A stretch of 64,000 nucleotides of DNA from Candidatus Izemoplasmatales bacterium. Lineage in GTDB: Bacteria; Bacillota_I; Bacilli_A; Izemoplasmatales; Hujiaoplasmataceae. The notes beneath the pieces are model-generated. The model made no database searches. It was not told the DNA's origin and saw only the letters and a program-made list of their open reading frames with translations. Position numbers and translations under genes: made by a program. Below, in pieces: positions 52,643 to 61,146 of this stretch. Location: positions 82,930 through 146,929 of the forward strand of contig JAQVVR010000002.1 in the NCBI GenBank assembly GCA_028698875.1. Reading direction: 5' to 3'. How positions within the stretch are numbered: the stretch's first letter is position 1; each line of letters opens with the position of its first letter.

Positions 52643-53767
52643 TTAATTATTAAGAGTAATTTCGATAACAACAGGATTATGGTCACTGAATTCAAAATCC
52701 TGTTCGACAATTTCTTCGCTTATGATGGTTACATTTGGTGAAACAATAAATCCGTCGACAACATAATACTGATTGTTTTCCCAGGTTGTAGTATCATAGG
52801 GGTGATTTAATAAGCGGCAGGTTGGATTGAATGGGTCGAGGTCGACACCAAAATCCCAACCGTTATCGGTGACCCAGGTGGCATCCATCTCGTATGCTTC
52901 CCAAAAACCCGGTGTTAGGGGATACGCATATACTGGGGAAGTAGTTGAGGTGGCCGGAGTGACAACAGCTTCGGGAAACGTTTGATTAAAATCACCGCCG
53001 ATGATAACATAATTACCTAAAGTGTATTGAGCCATCGCGTAGTCTTTAACAGCGGTCATTTCCTGAGCCCGCATATCGCCTTCATCGTAGGCTGATAAGT
53101 GGACATTAATGATGACGAGGCTATGATTACTGTCTTTAATTGGTAAAACAGTCACAGTCATACATCGTTTGAGATTGGCAAGTTTTAATGGCCAAGAAAA
53201 TTCCCCCGGTAATTGATGACGTGCAGCTGATGCAACAAAAAAGTTGGTTGCGGTCATAATTCCAGAATTAACATCACCCATCATTTGGCCTATTTGAAAG
53301 GGAAAAGGCACAAAAATACAGCGATAATTATATCCAAGCGTTACAGGAAAGTTTAATAAATCAGTGTAAGTTTGATATTGAAGGGTATTATAAGAACGAT
53401 CAGAATTAACATCAACCTCTTGTAAAAGGTAAATATCGGCAGCGGCAGTGGTAAGGATGTTGCTAATGCCGGTAATATTGGCTTCAACTTCAGCTGCGGA
53501 ATCCATTCGGCCTTTTGTCCCGCCATCCATGACGAAATCTTCGGTCTCGCTAAGCGAAGCATAGCCAGTGTTGAAAGTCATAATTTTAATAGTTTGATTT
53601 AAATCAACATAATTAGTATCCGTATCCGTTTGATTGTTGGTGATTTCAAGAGATTCGATATCTGCGGGGTTATATTCGAATATTTGTAAAGTCACGATAA
53701 ATCCAACAGCGAAAGTAACCACAACGACAACGAGGATAAGCAATATTTTAAAAATTCGTTTAATCAT
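52643..53767 (-). CDS. Membrane-anchored endonuclease/exonuclease/phosphatase family protein
   Basis: A 374-aa protein with an N-terminal membrane helix (residues 5-27) and an EEP domain outside the cell. Motifs: MTFNTGYAS, LLQEVDVNSDRS (catalytic Glu), IGGDFNQTFPE (Asp-Asn) and EFSDHNPVVIEI (Asp-His). EEP enzymes cleave phosphodiesters in DNA, phospholipids or inositides; which one is unknown. Start set at the second Met, which has GCAGGTG upstream. A TATAAT just before suggests its own promoter, but it also follows the GH2 gene. Confidence 0.82.
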   Translation of the reverse strand: MIKRIFKILLILVVVVVTFAVGFIVTLQIFEYNPADIESLEITNNQTDTDTNYVDLNQTIKIMTFNTGYASLSETEDFVMDGGTKGRMDSAAEVEANITGISNILTTAAADIYLLQEVDVNSDRSYNTLQYQTYTDLLNFPVTLGYNYRCIFVPFPFQIGQMMGDVNSGIMTATNFFVASAARHQLPGEFSWPLKLANLKRCMTVTVLPIKDSNHSLVIINVHLSAYDEGDMRAQEMTAVKDYAMAQYTLGNYVIIGGDFNQTFPEAVVTPATSTTSPVYAYPLTPGFWEAYEMDATWVTDNGWDFGVDLDPFNPTCRLLNHPYDTTTWENNQYYVVDGFIVSPNVTIISEEIVEQDFEFSDHNPVVIEITLNN

Positions 53768-53842
53768 GTTAACACCTGCTCTCATAAGAAATATTATACT
53801 CTTTTCCGTTAATTATAGGGAAAGAATGTTACATAAGATGCT

Positions 53843-55633
53843 TTACAATAACTTTTTTATCTTGTCATTCAATGCTTTCACCACATCAGGATCCATTTTA
53901 ACAATAGCACGATCATATGTTAGTAAACCATTTACTTCAGTTTCGACATCGGATAGTTGAGTATAGACCGTTGCTGATAAGCCTTTTGAGACCAGAGGAA
54001 CAATCTGTTTTTCAATTAAAGCGGTATATGCTTTCGTTAAATCTGCTTGTGTATCAAAGTTTCGATAGCCAAAACTACTTGCATAATTCCAAACATGATT
54101 GGCAATGTTCATGCTATAGCCGCCAAATTCAGACAGCACAAAGGGGCGGATTTTATCGCGTCGAGGGGCTCTGACTTTGAAGATGTATTTATGCATACTA
54201 ACAAAATCAAATCCGCCTTGATCATACCAACCACTGGCATGATCGACATAGCGGGAAGGGTCGATTTGCTTGATGAATTCCGCGATTTTCTTGGCATCAA
54301 ACTGACCCCAACTTTCATTAAAAGGAACCCAACAACAGATACTGGTCTGATTAAAAAGATGATCAATCAGCCCAGTTAGTAATGTTTTATATTCACTACG
54401 ACAATGGGGATCATCTCTTCGAAACCGACGATATTGATTGTCGTTGACTTTGATTCCTAAATTAGGAAGAATGATAGTCAACCAGTTGCCACCAAAACCC
54501 TGACCGCCATTTGGCACGTCTTGCCAAACCAACATTCCTAAGCGATCGCAATGATAATACCAACGAGCCGGTTCGATCTTAATGTGTTTGCGAAGCATAT
54601 TAAAACCCATAGCTTTCATTGCTAAGATATCTTCAATCATGGCTTGATCGGTTGGTGGAGTTAACAACCCTTCAGGAAAGTAGCCTTGGTCAAGAACGCC
54701 AGTCTGAAAATATGGCTTGTTATTTAAAAACAACCGTAAAATCCCATTTTGATCGTGAGAGATGGAATATTTTCGCATACCAAAGTAACTCTTTACCTGA
54801 TCTTTGATGATGCCATTTTGGGATAAAGTTATTTCGATATCATACAAAAAAGGTAATTCTGGACTCCAAGGGGTAAAATCAGAAAGGACGATATCGTTAA
54901 AGCAATCGTCATTCAAAACACTGGTATGAATTTTTGTTCCATGATCAAATATGGTCAGTGATAATTGAACACCATCGATAGTGGAAACGACTGGTTTAAT
55001 TCTAATAATTGAGTTATCGAAGTCGGGGATGATTTTCAAGGATGTGATGTAAACTGCATTGACGATTTCCATCCAAACAGTTTGCCAAATGCCAGAAGTG
55101 GAAGTATACCAGATTCCTTGGGGATTCAAAACTTGCTTGCCGCGTTCCTGCGATCCGGTATCGGTTGGATCAGTTACCCCAATAATCAACTCATTCATCC
55201 CCGTCGTGACTTGGTCGGAAATATCAAATTCAAAGGGGAGATATCCTCCGGCATTTCTGCCAATTAAATGATGATTGATATAGATTTCGGACAAATAATC
55301 GATGGCATCAAAATGGATTATCAAACGTTCGGATTCTAAAAGTGGTGGAACCGCAATTATTCTTCGATACCAAAGTTTGTCATCGGGTGATAATGGCATG
55401 TTAACTCCCGAAGCAGCACTTTCGATGGCAAAGGGGACAAGGATTTGACCAACGAATTGATCGGGAAAGGCAACTGATTTTTTTAAAACGGTATATTCAT
55501 ATAGTCCATTTAAATTAGTCCAATTGGACCGAACTAATTGGGGACGAGGATAGTCATTGAGAGGGGTAACGAAATCAATGTCTTCGGCAAACTTGGAAAG
55601 TAAACCGGTTTTGATTATTTGATAATTAGTCAT
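53843..55633 (-). CDS. Glycoside hydrolase family 2 enzyme
   Basis: A 596-aa cytoplasmic GH2 protein (no signal peptide), beta-galactosidase or beta-glucuronidase type. N-terminal sugar-binding domain (PRPQLVRSNWTNLNGLYEY), Ig-like domain, then the catalytic barrel with acid/base Glu in VPFNESWGQFD (about residue 438) and nucleophile Glu in VLSEFGGYS (about residue 501). It is shorter than LacZ and lacks the C-terminal domain 5. GTG 55642 is in frame, but the AAGGAG lies best for ATG 55633. Substrate unknown. Confidence 0.9.
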   Translation of the reverse strand: MTNYQIIKTGLLSKFAEDIDFVTPLNDYPRPQLVRSNWTNLNGLYEYTVLKKSVAFPDQFVGQILVPFAIESAASGVNMPLSPDDKLWYRRIIAVPPLLESERLIIHFDAIDYLSEIYINHHLIGRNAGGYLPFEFDISDQVTTGMNELIIGVTDPTDTGSQERGKQVLNPQGIWYTSTSGIWQTVWMEIVNAVYITSLKIIPDFDNSIIRIKPVVSTIDGVQLSLTIFDHGTKIHTSVLNDDCFNDIVLSDFTPWSPELPFLYDIEITLSQNGIIKDQVKSYFGMRKYSISHDQNGILRLFLNNKPYFQTGVLDQGYFPEGLLTPPTDQAMIEDILAMKAMGFNMLRKHIKIEPARWYYHCDRLGMLVWQDVPNGGQGFGGNWLTIILPNLGIKVNDNQYRRFRRDDPHCRSEYKTLLTGLIDHLFNQTSICCWVPFNESWGQFDAKKIAEFIKQIDPSRYVDHASGWYDQGGFDFVSMHKYIFKVRAPRRDKIRPFVLSEFGGYSMNIANHVWNYASSFGYRNFDTQADLTKAYTALIEKQIVPLVSKGLSATVYTQLSDVETEVNGLLTYDRAIVKMDPDVVKALNDKIKKLL

Positions 55634-55665
55634 CGTGTTCACCTGCTCCTTCTATAAGCGCCTCT

Positions 55666-55674
55666 ATTATAACA
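55666..55674 (-). promoter_or_regulatory. Extended -10 of the GH2 gene
   Basis: On the minus strand TGTTATAAT, -10 hexamer at 55666-55671, about 33 nt before the start codon. Confidence 0.45.
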
Positions 55675-55734
55675 TTGTAAATCCTAACAATAAATATTGA
55701 AGCTCATATTCACTTAAAAACTTGCCAAGATTCA

Positions 55735-55763
55735 TTGCGAATGAACCTTATTTGCAGTATAAT
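55735..55763 (+). promoter_or_regulatory. Promoter P1 of rimM-trmD
   Basis: TTGCGA at 55735-55740, 17-nt spacer, TATAAT at 55758-55763. Confidence 0.65.
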
Positions 55764-55790
55764 TTACTATGCGGCTAAAAAAAGGCTTGT

Positions 55791-55819
55791 TTGCCAATAT
55801 GAGAAATTTATGGTAAAAT
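55791..55819 (+). promoter_or_regulatory. Promoter P2 of rimM-trmD
   Basis: TTGCCA at 55791-55796, 17-nt spacer, TAAAAT at 55814-55819 with a TG extension. Forms a tandem pair with P1. Confidence 0.65.
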
Positions 55820-55857
55820 CGACTTATTAAAACCCAAATATTTAAGGAGTGATTGGT

Positions 55858-56361
55858 ATGGAGAAAATCTTGATTGGTAAAATTGTCAATACCCACGGGA
55901 TAAAAGGCGAACTAAAAATTTTATCCGATACCGATTTTAAAGATCAACGATATCGTCTCGGTTACCCACTTTTCATCAAATTCAAAGATCAATTCGTAGA
56001 AGTGAATCTTAAACAATTTCGACCACATCAGGGTTTTGATTTGTTAACATTTACTGACTTAGAAGATATCAATTTAGTAGAAAAATATCGGGGAAGCGAA
56101 TTGTATGCAGAAAACGTTCCCATCAAAAATCTTAATCCAAATGAATTTCACGCAGATCAATTAATTGGTATGGAAGTTATGCAAAAGCAAATTCTCGTCG
56201 GCACGGTTACAAAGATTCGTATCTACCCACAGGGTGATTATTTAGAAATAACTAAGCTTGATCACAAAACGGCTTTGGTTCCGTTTCGCAGCGAATTTAT
56301 TATTGCTATTGATAGGGCAATAAATCACATTGAAGTTATTGATATGGAAGGGCTAATATGA
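55858..56361 (+). CDS. rimM: Ribosome maturation factor RimM
   Basis: A 167-aa 16S rRNA processing factor that helps assemble the 30S head. N-terminal RimM domain with IGKIVNTHGIKGELKI, then a PRC-barrel with ADQLIGMEV and VPFRSEFIIAID. The AAGGAGTGAT Shine-Dalgarno fixes the start at ATG 55858, not GTG 55849. It overlaps trmD by ATGA, the standard order before rplS. Confidence 0.95.
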   Translation: MEKILIGKIVNTHGIKGELKILSDTDFKDQRYRLGYPLFIKFKDQFVEVNLKQFRPHQGFDLLTFTDLEDINLVEKYRGSELYAENVPIKNLNPNEFHADQLIGMEVMQKQILVGTVTKIRIYPQGDYLEITKLDHKTALVPFRSEFIIAIDRAINHIEVIDMEGLI

Positions 56362-57044
56362 AAATCACAATTTTAAGTCTGTTTCCCGAAATGTTTACGG
56401 CAGTTTTCGGAACTTCAATGATTTGGCACGCTAAAGATATCGAAGCGGTGACAATAGATATTGTTAATTTCCGTGATTTTTCTACCAGCAAACATAAAAA
56501 AGTGGATGATGCTCCTTTCGGTGGTGGACCAGGAATGTTATTGTCAATTGAACCGATTTATCTGGCTTTAAACAGCATTGAAGGGCATGAAAAGGCCACA
56601 AAAATTTTAATGACACCGCAGGGAAAACCATATCATCAGGATACTGCCAAGGCTTTAGCGGTGAAAGACCATTTAATCATTATTTGCGGTCACTATGAGG
56701 GGTTTGACGAACGTATCCGGTCGCTTGTTGATCATGAAATTTCAATTGGAGATTACGTTATGACTGGTGGAGAAATAGGCGCGATGGCGGTTGTCGATAG
56801 TGTTGTCCGCTTGCTTCCGGGAGTGTTAAGTTCTGAAGAAAACATTATCCAAGAATCCTTCTACAATGATTTGCTTGAGTATCCGCAGTATACCAGGCCT
56901 CAGGATTTTATGGGCATGAAAGTCCCTGATGTATTAGTAAGCGGAAATCATCAGGATGTCGATAAATGGCGGCAGGAAGCTTCTTTGAAACGCACAAAGG
57001 AACGCCGTCCCGATCTCCTTAAAAAAACAGGCAAAATAGATTGA
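56358..57044 (+). CDS. trmD: tRNA (guanine-N1)-methyltransferase TrmD
   Basis: A 228-aa SPOUT enzyme making m1G37 in tRNA, which prevents +1 frameshifting. Motifs: ILSLFPEMF, DDAPFGGGPGML, CGHYEGFDERI (knot), SIGDYVMTGGEIGAM and the catalytic-loop RPQDF. Normal length. The promoter of rplS begins at its stop codon. Confidence 0.97.
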   Translation: MKITILSLFPEMFTAVFGTSMIWHAKDIEAVTIDIVNFRDFSTSKHKKVDDAPFGGGPGMLLSIEPIYLALNSIEGHEKATKILMTPQGKPYHQDTAKALAVKDHLIIICGHYEGFDERIRSLVDHEISIGDYVMTGGEIGAMAVVDSVVRLLPGVLSSEENIIQESFYNDLLEYPQYTRPQDFMGMKVPDVLVSGNHQDVDKWRQEASLKRTKERRPDLLKKTGKID

Positions 57045-57069
57045 TTTACCGGTATTATTATGATATAAT
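57041..57069 (+). promoter_or_regulatory. Promoter of rplS
   Basis: TTGATT at 57041-57046, overlapping the trmD stop, 17-nt spacer, TATAAT at 57064-57069 with TG extension. Confidence 0.7.
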
Positions 57070-57075
57070 ACAAAA

Positions 57076-57150
57076 CGCTGTAGAAATCTATTTACACCCG
57101 ACGTTCCGCTGGATCAGTTCCATGAACCTTGGAAGAAAACACAAAGGAGT
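57076..57150 (+). promoter_or_regulatory. Candidate L19 leader RNA
   Basis: About 80 nt of leader before rplS contains ACGTTCCGCTGG and a small hairpin TTCCA-TGAACCT-TGGAA (57118-57134). It resembles the autoregulatory L19 leader described in Bacillota. Assigned by position and partial memory; a covariance model would settle it. Confidence 0.4.
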
Positions 57151-57158
57151 TGACCACA

Positions 57159-57512
57159 ATGTCACAGCAGTTAATTGCAAAAGTTACCGAAGAGTTCATT
57201 AAAAATGACATCCCAGAATTTCGTCCGGGCGATACCGTCAAGGTATCAGTTAAAATCAAAGAAGGCGACCGCGAAAGGATCCAGGCATATGAAGGCTTGT
57301 GTCTTAAAAAACAAGGCGGTGGCGTTTCTGAAACTTTCACAGTCCGGAAAATGTCATATGGCATCGGTGTAGAAAGAACCTTCCCGGTTCATTCCCCAAT
57401 GATTGCCAAAATTGAAGTCGTACGTTACGGAAAAGTCCGTCGTGCTAACCTCGGATACATTCGCGGCTTATCGGCAAAAGCATCCAGAATCAAAGAAAAA
57501 CGAGTCAAATAA
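57159..57512 (+). CDS. rplS: 50S ribosomal protein L19
   Basis: A 117-aa L19, at the 30S-50S interface. Typical [22 protein letters not shown] start region, [11 protein letters not shown], and the basic end [23 protein letters not shown] read as separate segments. ATG 57159 with AAAGGAG upstream fits family length; the longer open frame from 57129 includes the leader. Confidence 0.97.
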   Translation: MSQQLIAKVTEEFIKNDIPEFRPGDTVKVSVKIKEGDRERIQAYEGLCLKKQGGGVSETFTVRKMSYGIGVERTFPVHSPMIAKIEVVRYGKVRRANLGYIRGLSAKASRIKEKRVK

Positions 57513-57515
57513 GAA

Positions 57516-57543
57516 GGGCAATCTTAGGATTGCTTTTTTTTTC
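57516..57543 (+). terminator. Terminator after rplS
   Basis: Stem GCAATC / GATTGC (57518-57523, 57528-57533) with nine T. Confidence 0.8.
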
Positions 57544-57581
57544 GACAAATGTAAATATTTTCAGCATTTCCGTTAAAAGGA

Positions 57582-57610
57582 TTGAAACGCGCTTTCATAA
57601 ATGGTAGAAT
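57582..57610 (+). promoter_or_regulatory. Promoter and operator of the LacI-family gene
   Basis: TTGAAA at 57582-57587, 17-nt spacer, TAGAAT at 57605-57610. TGAAACGCGCTTTCA (57583-57597) is an inverted repeat with 5-bp arms covering the -35, suggesting autoregulation by the gene product. The odd centre differs from a classic even cre box. Confidence 0.6.
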
Positions 57611-57652
57611 TAAAAAGATGAATATTTCTTTAAGAAAGGATTGGGATAAACG

Positions 57653-58660
57653 ATGAATAAAGCCACAATCTATAATGTCGCTTATGCTGCCAATGTATCA
57701 TTAGCCACGGTTTCGAGAACTTTAAATAATCCCCAAAAAGTCAAGCCAGAAACACGGGATCGTGTATTACGGGTCATTAAAGATCTTGGATACAAACCCA
57801 ATGCTTTCGCTAAAGGACTTGCCAGTAAAAAGAGCACAACTGTTGCGGTGATTGTTCCCGATATGTCTCGTGCTTCAGTTGCGGAAATGGTCAACGGAAT
57901 TGCTGTCGAAGCTCGAAAATATAGTTATTCGCTTTTGCTTTATGTACTAAAAGACGAAAAAGTCGAAGAACTGGAAATGATGAAAGAAATTGTAGCCAGC
58001 CAAGTTGATGGGATGCTTTATCTAAACGATGAAATCAATGAAGGCCAATATGCAATGCTTAATACGATTCAAGAAGAATATAAGGTTCCGATTGTTCTTG
58101 CTAACACATTATATCCATATGATAACAAACTAGTCACTGTATGTATTGATTATTATAAGGCGGCATATGAAGTCACAAATCGACTTATCAATGAAGGCAG
58201 AAAACACATTTATTTATTAACAACTTCGCGCAAATACATGGTTAACGATTTGAAAGAGGAGGGGTATCTTAAAGCAATTAAAGAAGCCCATATGAGTCCA
58301 AATGTCATTCGTACCAGTGGCGATATATCGGTTAATACCATTCATTTTAATGAGTTGTTCAAAGATGGGGAGACGCCGATAGATGGCGTTATCGCAGTCC
58401 GTGATTCAATTGCGGTATCATTTATAAATACGATGATTGAAAAAGGCAAATCAATTCCCAATGATATTAGTGTCTTTGGTTTTCAAAACACCAAATATGC
58501 ATCACTTTCACGCCCAAAACTATCATGCGTTGATATCCCAATTAACGACATTGGTGCCAAAGCAATGGCTTTGTTAAAACATGAAATTGATGGCGAAGTC
58601 AACGAAGTGAAATTTAATGTATTGCCTCATAGCATCATTACGCGTCAGACATCTAAATAA
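57653..58660 (+). CDS. LacI/GalR-family transcription regulator
   Basis: A 335-aa repressor. The N-terminal helix-turn-helix reads TIYNVAYAANVSLATVSRTLNNP, here split as TIYNVAYAANVS and LATVSRTLNN, then hinge helix PNAFAKGLASKK and a periplasmic-binding-like effector domain with VAVIVPD and GFQNTKYASLSRPKLSC. It resembles CcpA in length and DNA-binding helix, but there is no proof of an HPr-binding surface. The adjacent genes are not sugar genes, so it may act globally or on distant targets. Confidence 0.88.
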   Translation: MNKATIYNVAYAANVSLATVSRTLNNPQKVKPETRDRVLRVIKDLGYKPNAFAKGLASKKSTTVAVIVPDMSRASVAEMVNGIAVEARKYSYSLLLYVLKDEKVEELEMMKEIVASQVDGMLYLNDEINEGQYAMLNTIQEEYKVPIVLANTLYPYDNKLVTVCIDYYKAAYEVTNRLINEGRKHIYLLTTSRKYMVNDLKEEGYLKAIKEAHMSPNVIRTSGDISVNTIHFNELFKDGETPIDGVIAVRDSIAVSFINTMIEKGKSIPNDISVFGFQNTKYASLSRPKLSCVDIPINDIGAKAMALLKHEIDGEVNEVKFNVLPHSIITRQTSK

Positions 58661-58664
58661 AACG

Positions 58665-58866
58665 TTGAATAAGTCTAGTAGATTTTCAGAATCTAGCAAG
58701 CAGAGACTTGGCGGAGGGTGTGAGCCAAGAGAACTGAATTATCGAAATACACTTAGGAGTTTCTGCATAAAGCAGACGGTAAAACCGTTATCTTTCCAAG
58801 TGCACTTCGGTGAATTAAGGTGGTACCACGGTTATTAAGATCGTCCTTTTACAGGATGGTCTTTTG
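58665..58866 (+). promoter_or_regulatory. Tyrosine T-box riboswitch upstream of tyrS
   Basis: A T-box leader that senses uncharged tRNA-Tyr and allows tyrS transcription. The T-box sequence AAGGTGGTACCACGG is at 58817-58831. The specifier codon TAC (58748-58750) in GAAATACAC matches tyrosine. A terminator AAGATCGTCC / GGATGGTCTT (58837-58866) follows. Stem I carries GGAGGGTGTGAGCC-type bulges. It starts directly after the LacI stop, so its promoter must lie in or before that gene; none is seen between. Confidence 0.92.
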
Positions 58867-58897
58867 TTTTAAAAGCAGCTATGAAAGAAGGGATATT

Positions 58898-60136
58898 ATG
58901 AAATTATTTGATGAATTAAAATGGCGGGGATTAGTTTATGACATGACTTCTCCCGAGATTGAAAATGTACTTAACGAAGATCATTTAATTTTTTATTTAG
59001 GAGCCGATCCAACAGCGGACAGTTTACATGTTGGTCATTTGTTAGCATATCTTGTCGCTAAACGGTTGTTAAATGCCGGACACAAACCGATATTAGTAAT
59101 CGGTGGGGGAACGGGTTTAATTGGTGATCCGAGTTTTAAAGCACAAGAACGGCAATTATTAACTATCGAGACTTCACTTAAAAACGCAGAAGGAATTAAA
59201 AAACAAGTTATTCAACTTCTGCCTGGAGTTGATATCGTCAATAATTACGATTGGATTTCTGGGTTGAATGCCATTGAATTCTTGCGAGACATTGGCAAGC
59301 ATTTTAATGTTGCCTATATGATCAATAAAGAATCGGTCAAATCACGGATTGAAAATGGAATCTCATTCACCGAATTTGCCTATCAAATCATTCAAGCTTG
59401 GGATTTTGAGTACCTATTTGATAAATATCACTGTACTCTACAAATTGGTGGTCAAGATCAATGGGGCAATATTACTTCGGGATTGGAAATGATCCGGAAA
59501 GTTCATGGATTTGAAGCCAAAGCCTACGGATTCACTTTTCCTTTAGTGACCAAAGCGGATGGAACCAAGTTTGGAAAAAGCGAATCCGGTTCAATATGGC
59601 TTGATTCTAATCAAACATCTCCGTATGATTTTTATCAATATTGGATTAATACATCTGATGAAGATATTATCACTCGTTTGAAACAATTTTCATTTTTATC
59701 CCCAGAAGCCATAACTGATTTGGAGTTTGAAGTCAAAAATCATCCCGAACAACGTCAAGCTCAAAAAGCCTTGGCCAAGGAGTTAACGCTTTTAGTCCAT
59801 GGACAAACGGCTCTCACTGAAGCCATGAAAATATCGGAGGCCCTCTTCACCGGTAATGTCGAAGACCTTTCGGCTGAGGAGATTGGGATGGGCTTTAAAG
59901 ATTTGTTATCAATCATTGTATCAACTGATGAAAACATCGTTGAATTGTTAGTCAAGACGGGTTTAGCCACCTCAAAGCGCGAAGCCAGAGAACATGTACA
60001 TAATAATGCTGTTACCGTTAATGGAGTTAAAGTAACCGATACTGACTTCTTGGTCACAAAAACTCACGCTATTGGAATGATGTATTCAATTATTCGAAAA
60101 GGGAAGAAGAAATATTCCTTAATTAAACACGAATAA
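58898..60136 (+). CDS. tyrS: Tyrosyl-tRNA synthetase
   Basis: A 412-aa class I synthetase charging tRNA-Tyr. ATP motif HVGHL (HIGH) in DSLHVGHLL, tyrosine pocket YLGADPTADS and YQIIQAWDF, KMSKS-loop variant KFGKSESG, and a C-terminal S4 RNA-binding domain (SKREAREHVHNNAVTVNG). Start ATG 58898 with AAGGGAT upstream; the longer open frame includes the riboswitch terminator. Controlled by the T-box. Confidence 0.97.
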   Translation: MKLFDELKWRGLVYDMTSPEIENVLNEDHLIFYLGADPTADSLHVGHLLAYLVAKRLLNAGHKPILVIGGGTGLIGDPSFKAQERQLLTIETSLKNAEGIKKQVIQLLPGVDIVNNYDWISGLNAIEFLRDIGKHFNVAYMINKESVKSRIENGISFTEFAYQIIQAWDFEYLFDKYHCTLQIGGQDQWGNITSGLEMIRKVHGFEAKAYGFTFPLVTKADGTKFGKSESGSIWLDSNQTSPYDFYQYWINTSDEDIITRLKQFSFLSPEAITDLEFEVKNHPEQRQAQKALAKELTLLVHGQTALTEAMKISEALFTGNVEDLSAEEIGMGFKDLLSIIVSTDENIVELLVKTGLATSKREAREHVHNNAVTVNGVKVTDTDFLVTKTHAIGMMYSIIRKGKKKYSLIKHE

Positions 60137-60192
60137 AAACCCAAACTAGATTGATTATAATGGAATTGAGAAAGAAACGTGAATCATATAAA

Positions 60193-60238
60193 AAAACAAA
60201 ACATCTCCGATGCAAATTAGGGAGATGTTTTGTTTTAT
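60193..60238 (+). terminator. Strong terminator after tyrS
   Basis: A perfect 16-bp stem, AAAACAAAACATCTCC / GGAGATGTTTTGTTTT (60193-60208, 60221-60236). The 140 nt that follow, to 60380, are AT-rich with no gene seen. Confidence 0.9.
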
Positions 60239-60380
60239 CTAGTTATATATAGTGAAAAAGAAGAAATAATATAGCGAACTTAATTTAGTTGAAACAAATA
60301 AAAAAGAAAACAAAAAATGCTAATAAACACTTTCTAAGTGCCTATTACCATTTTTTCGTTTTGTCATATAGTCTGTTATT

Positions 60381-60563
60381 TCATTCTATTTGTTTTTCAA
60401 AAAAACCATTTATTAAATCAATTAGGTTCTGTAGCCATGATATACTTCCATAATAATCTATAAAAATCCCGTCCGAGTTGTACAGAATCGCATCACCACC
60501 GTTTACCTCTTCGTCAGTTACAATTAAAAAATCTCCATTATGATAGTTGTTTTTTATGCCCAT
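60381..60563 (-). CDS. Small ORF after toxin tip D, immunity remnant or shifted toxin end
   Basis: A 60-aa frame, MGIKNNYHNGDF onwards, ending ISWLQNLIDLINGFFEK. It begins 8 nt before the stop of the preceding tip-D frame. Two readings are possible: the C-terminal part of the toxin moved out of frame by a one-base change, or a short immunity protein. The ending vaguely resembles the tail of SUKH-type immunity proteins. No good ribosome site. Treat as a degraded cassette. Confidence 0.35.
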   Translation of the reverse strand: MGIKNNYHNGDFLIVTDEEVNGGDAILYNSDGIFIDYYGSISWLQNLIDLINGFFEKQIE

Positions 60564-60736
60564 GCCCCGTTGCCACCATTGAAGGCAAGATCACCTAAAG
60601 CCCATGCTGCCATGCCAGCATATGACACTGCAGAGGTAACTGCCTGGGCTAAGGTCCCTCCAATCGGGGTAAATAACAAAATGGCAATTATTGCAATTGC
60701 TAAAATTGCCGATTCTTCGCTAGGATTTAGATACAT
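60554..60736 (-). pseudogene. Orphan toxin tip D, degenerate
   Basis: A 60-aa frame starting MYLNPSEES, the worn-down version of the RHS-core end MYxDPSG, followed by a hydrophobic stretch (AILAIAIIAILLF and IGGTLAQAV) and FNGGNGAWA, then a stop. The in-frame part before the Met reads ITPV from the palindromic junction. There is no ribosome site and the toxic end is missing or out of frame. Fourth and most decayed cassette of the array. Confidence 0.5.
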
Positions 60737-60755
60737 TACTGGAGTAATGTATCTA
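60728..60755. repeat. Palindromic cassette junction, copy D
   Basis: TAGATACATTAC and GTAATGTATCTA form a perfect 12-bp inverted repeat around TGGA. The core CATTACTGGAGTAATG (60734-60749) is shared with copies at 61750, 62505 and 63773. Confidence 0.85.
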
Positions 60756-60817
60756 GAATGAAGCCATATTTTCTCTGAAATGTCTGTTTAATTGTGTCTA
60801 TCTAATCTGCTTTTGTA

Positions 60818-61135
60818 TTATTGTCTTTGTTTTAATTCAAAAGATTCTGCTGTTATCTTAAATGTATCCCCAGAATTTAGCAATATTGTAATTTCTTGAT
60901 TAACCTGTTTTTTTTCAAAATCTACTTTGTAAATATATATTCCCGGACCCCAAGGCTCTAAAGACTGAAAATACATCAAACTTAAGTTCTGCCCTGTCAA
61001 TACAGCTTTACCTTTGTTTGAAAGACAATCAAGAGTCAACCTTATATAAATAGATTTGTTGATATAATCATATTCAATTATGCCTATTTTTGCATCATGA
61101 AAAATAGAGAGATTAGTGTTGTTTGATAAAATCAT
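60818..61135 (-). CDS. Candidate immunity protein for tip C
   Basis: A 105-aa protein, no signal peptide, mixed beta (KIGIIEYDYINKSIYIRL, split in the family-like beta strands KIGIIEYDY and YIRLTLDC), no known domain. AGGAGG stands 9 nt before ATG 61135, which lies 11 nt after the tip-C stop. Small, acidic-neutral, directly behind a toxin tip: the standard place of an immunity gene. Function inferred from position only. Confidence 0.6.
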   Translation of the reverse strand: MILSNNTNLSIFHDAKIGIIEYDYINKSIYIRLTLDCLSNKGKAVLTGQNLSLMYFQSLEPWGPGIYIYKVDFEKKQVNQEITILLNSGDTFKITAESFELKQRQ

Positions 61136-61146
61136 TTCTTTTCCTC

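Noticed and set aside
57583..57597. Classic cre (CcpA) box
   Set aside because: The arms fit loosely, but the central CG falls at the wrong position and the spacing is odd.
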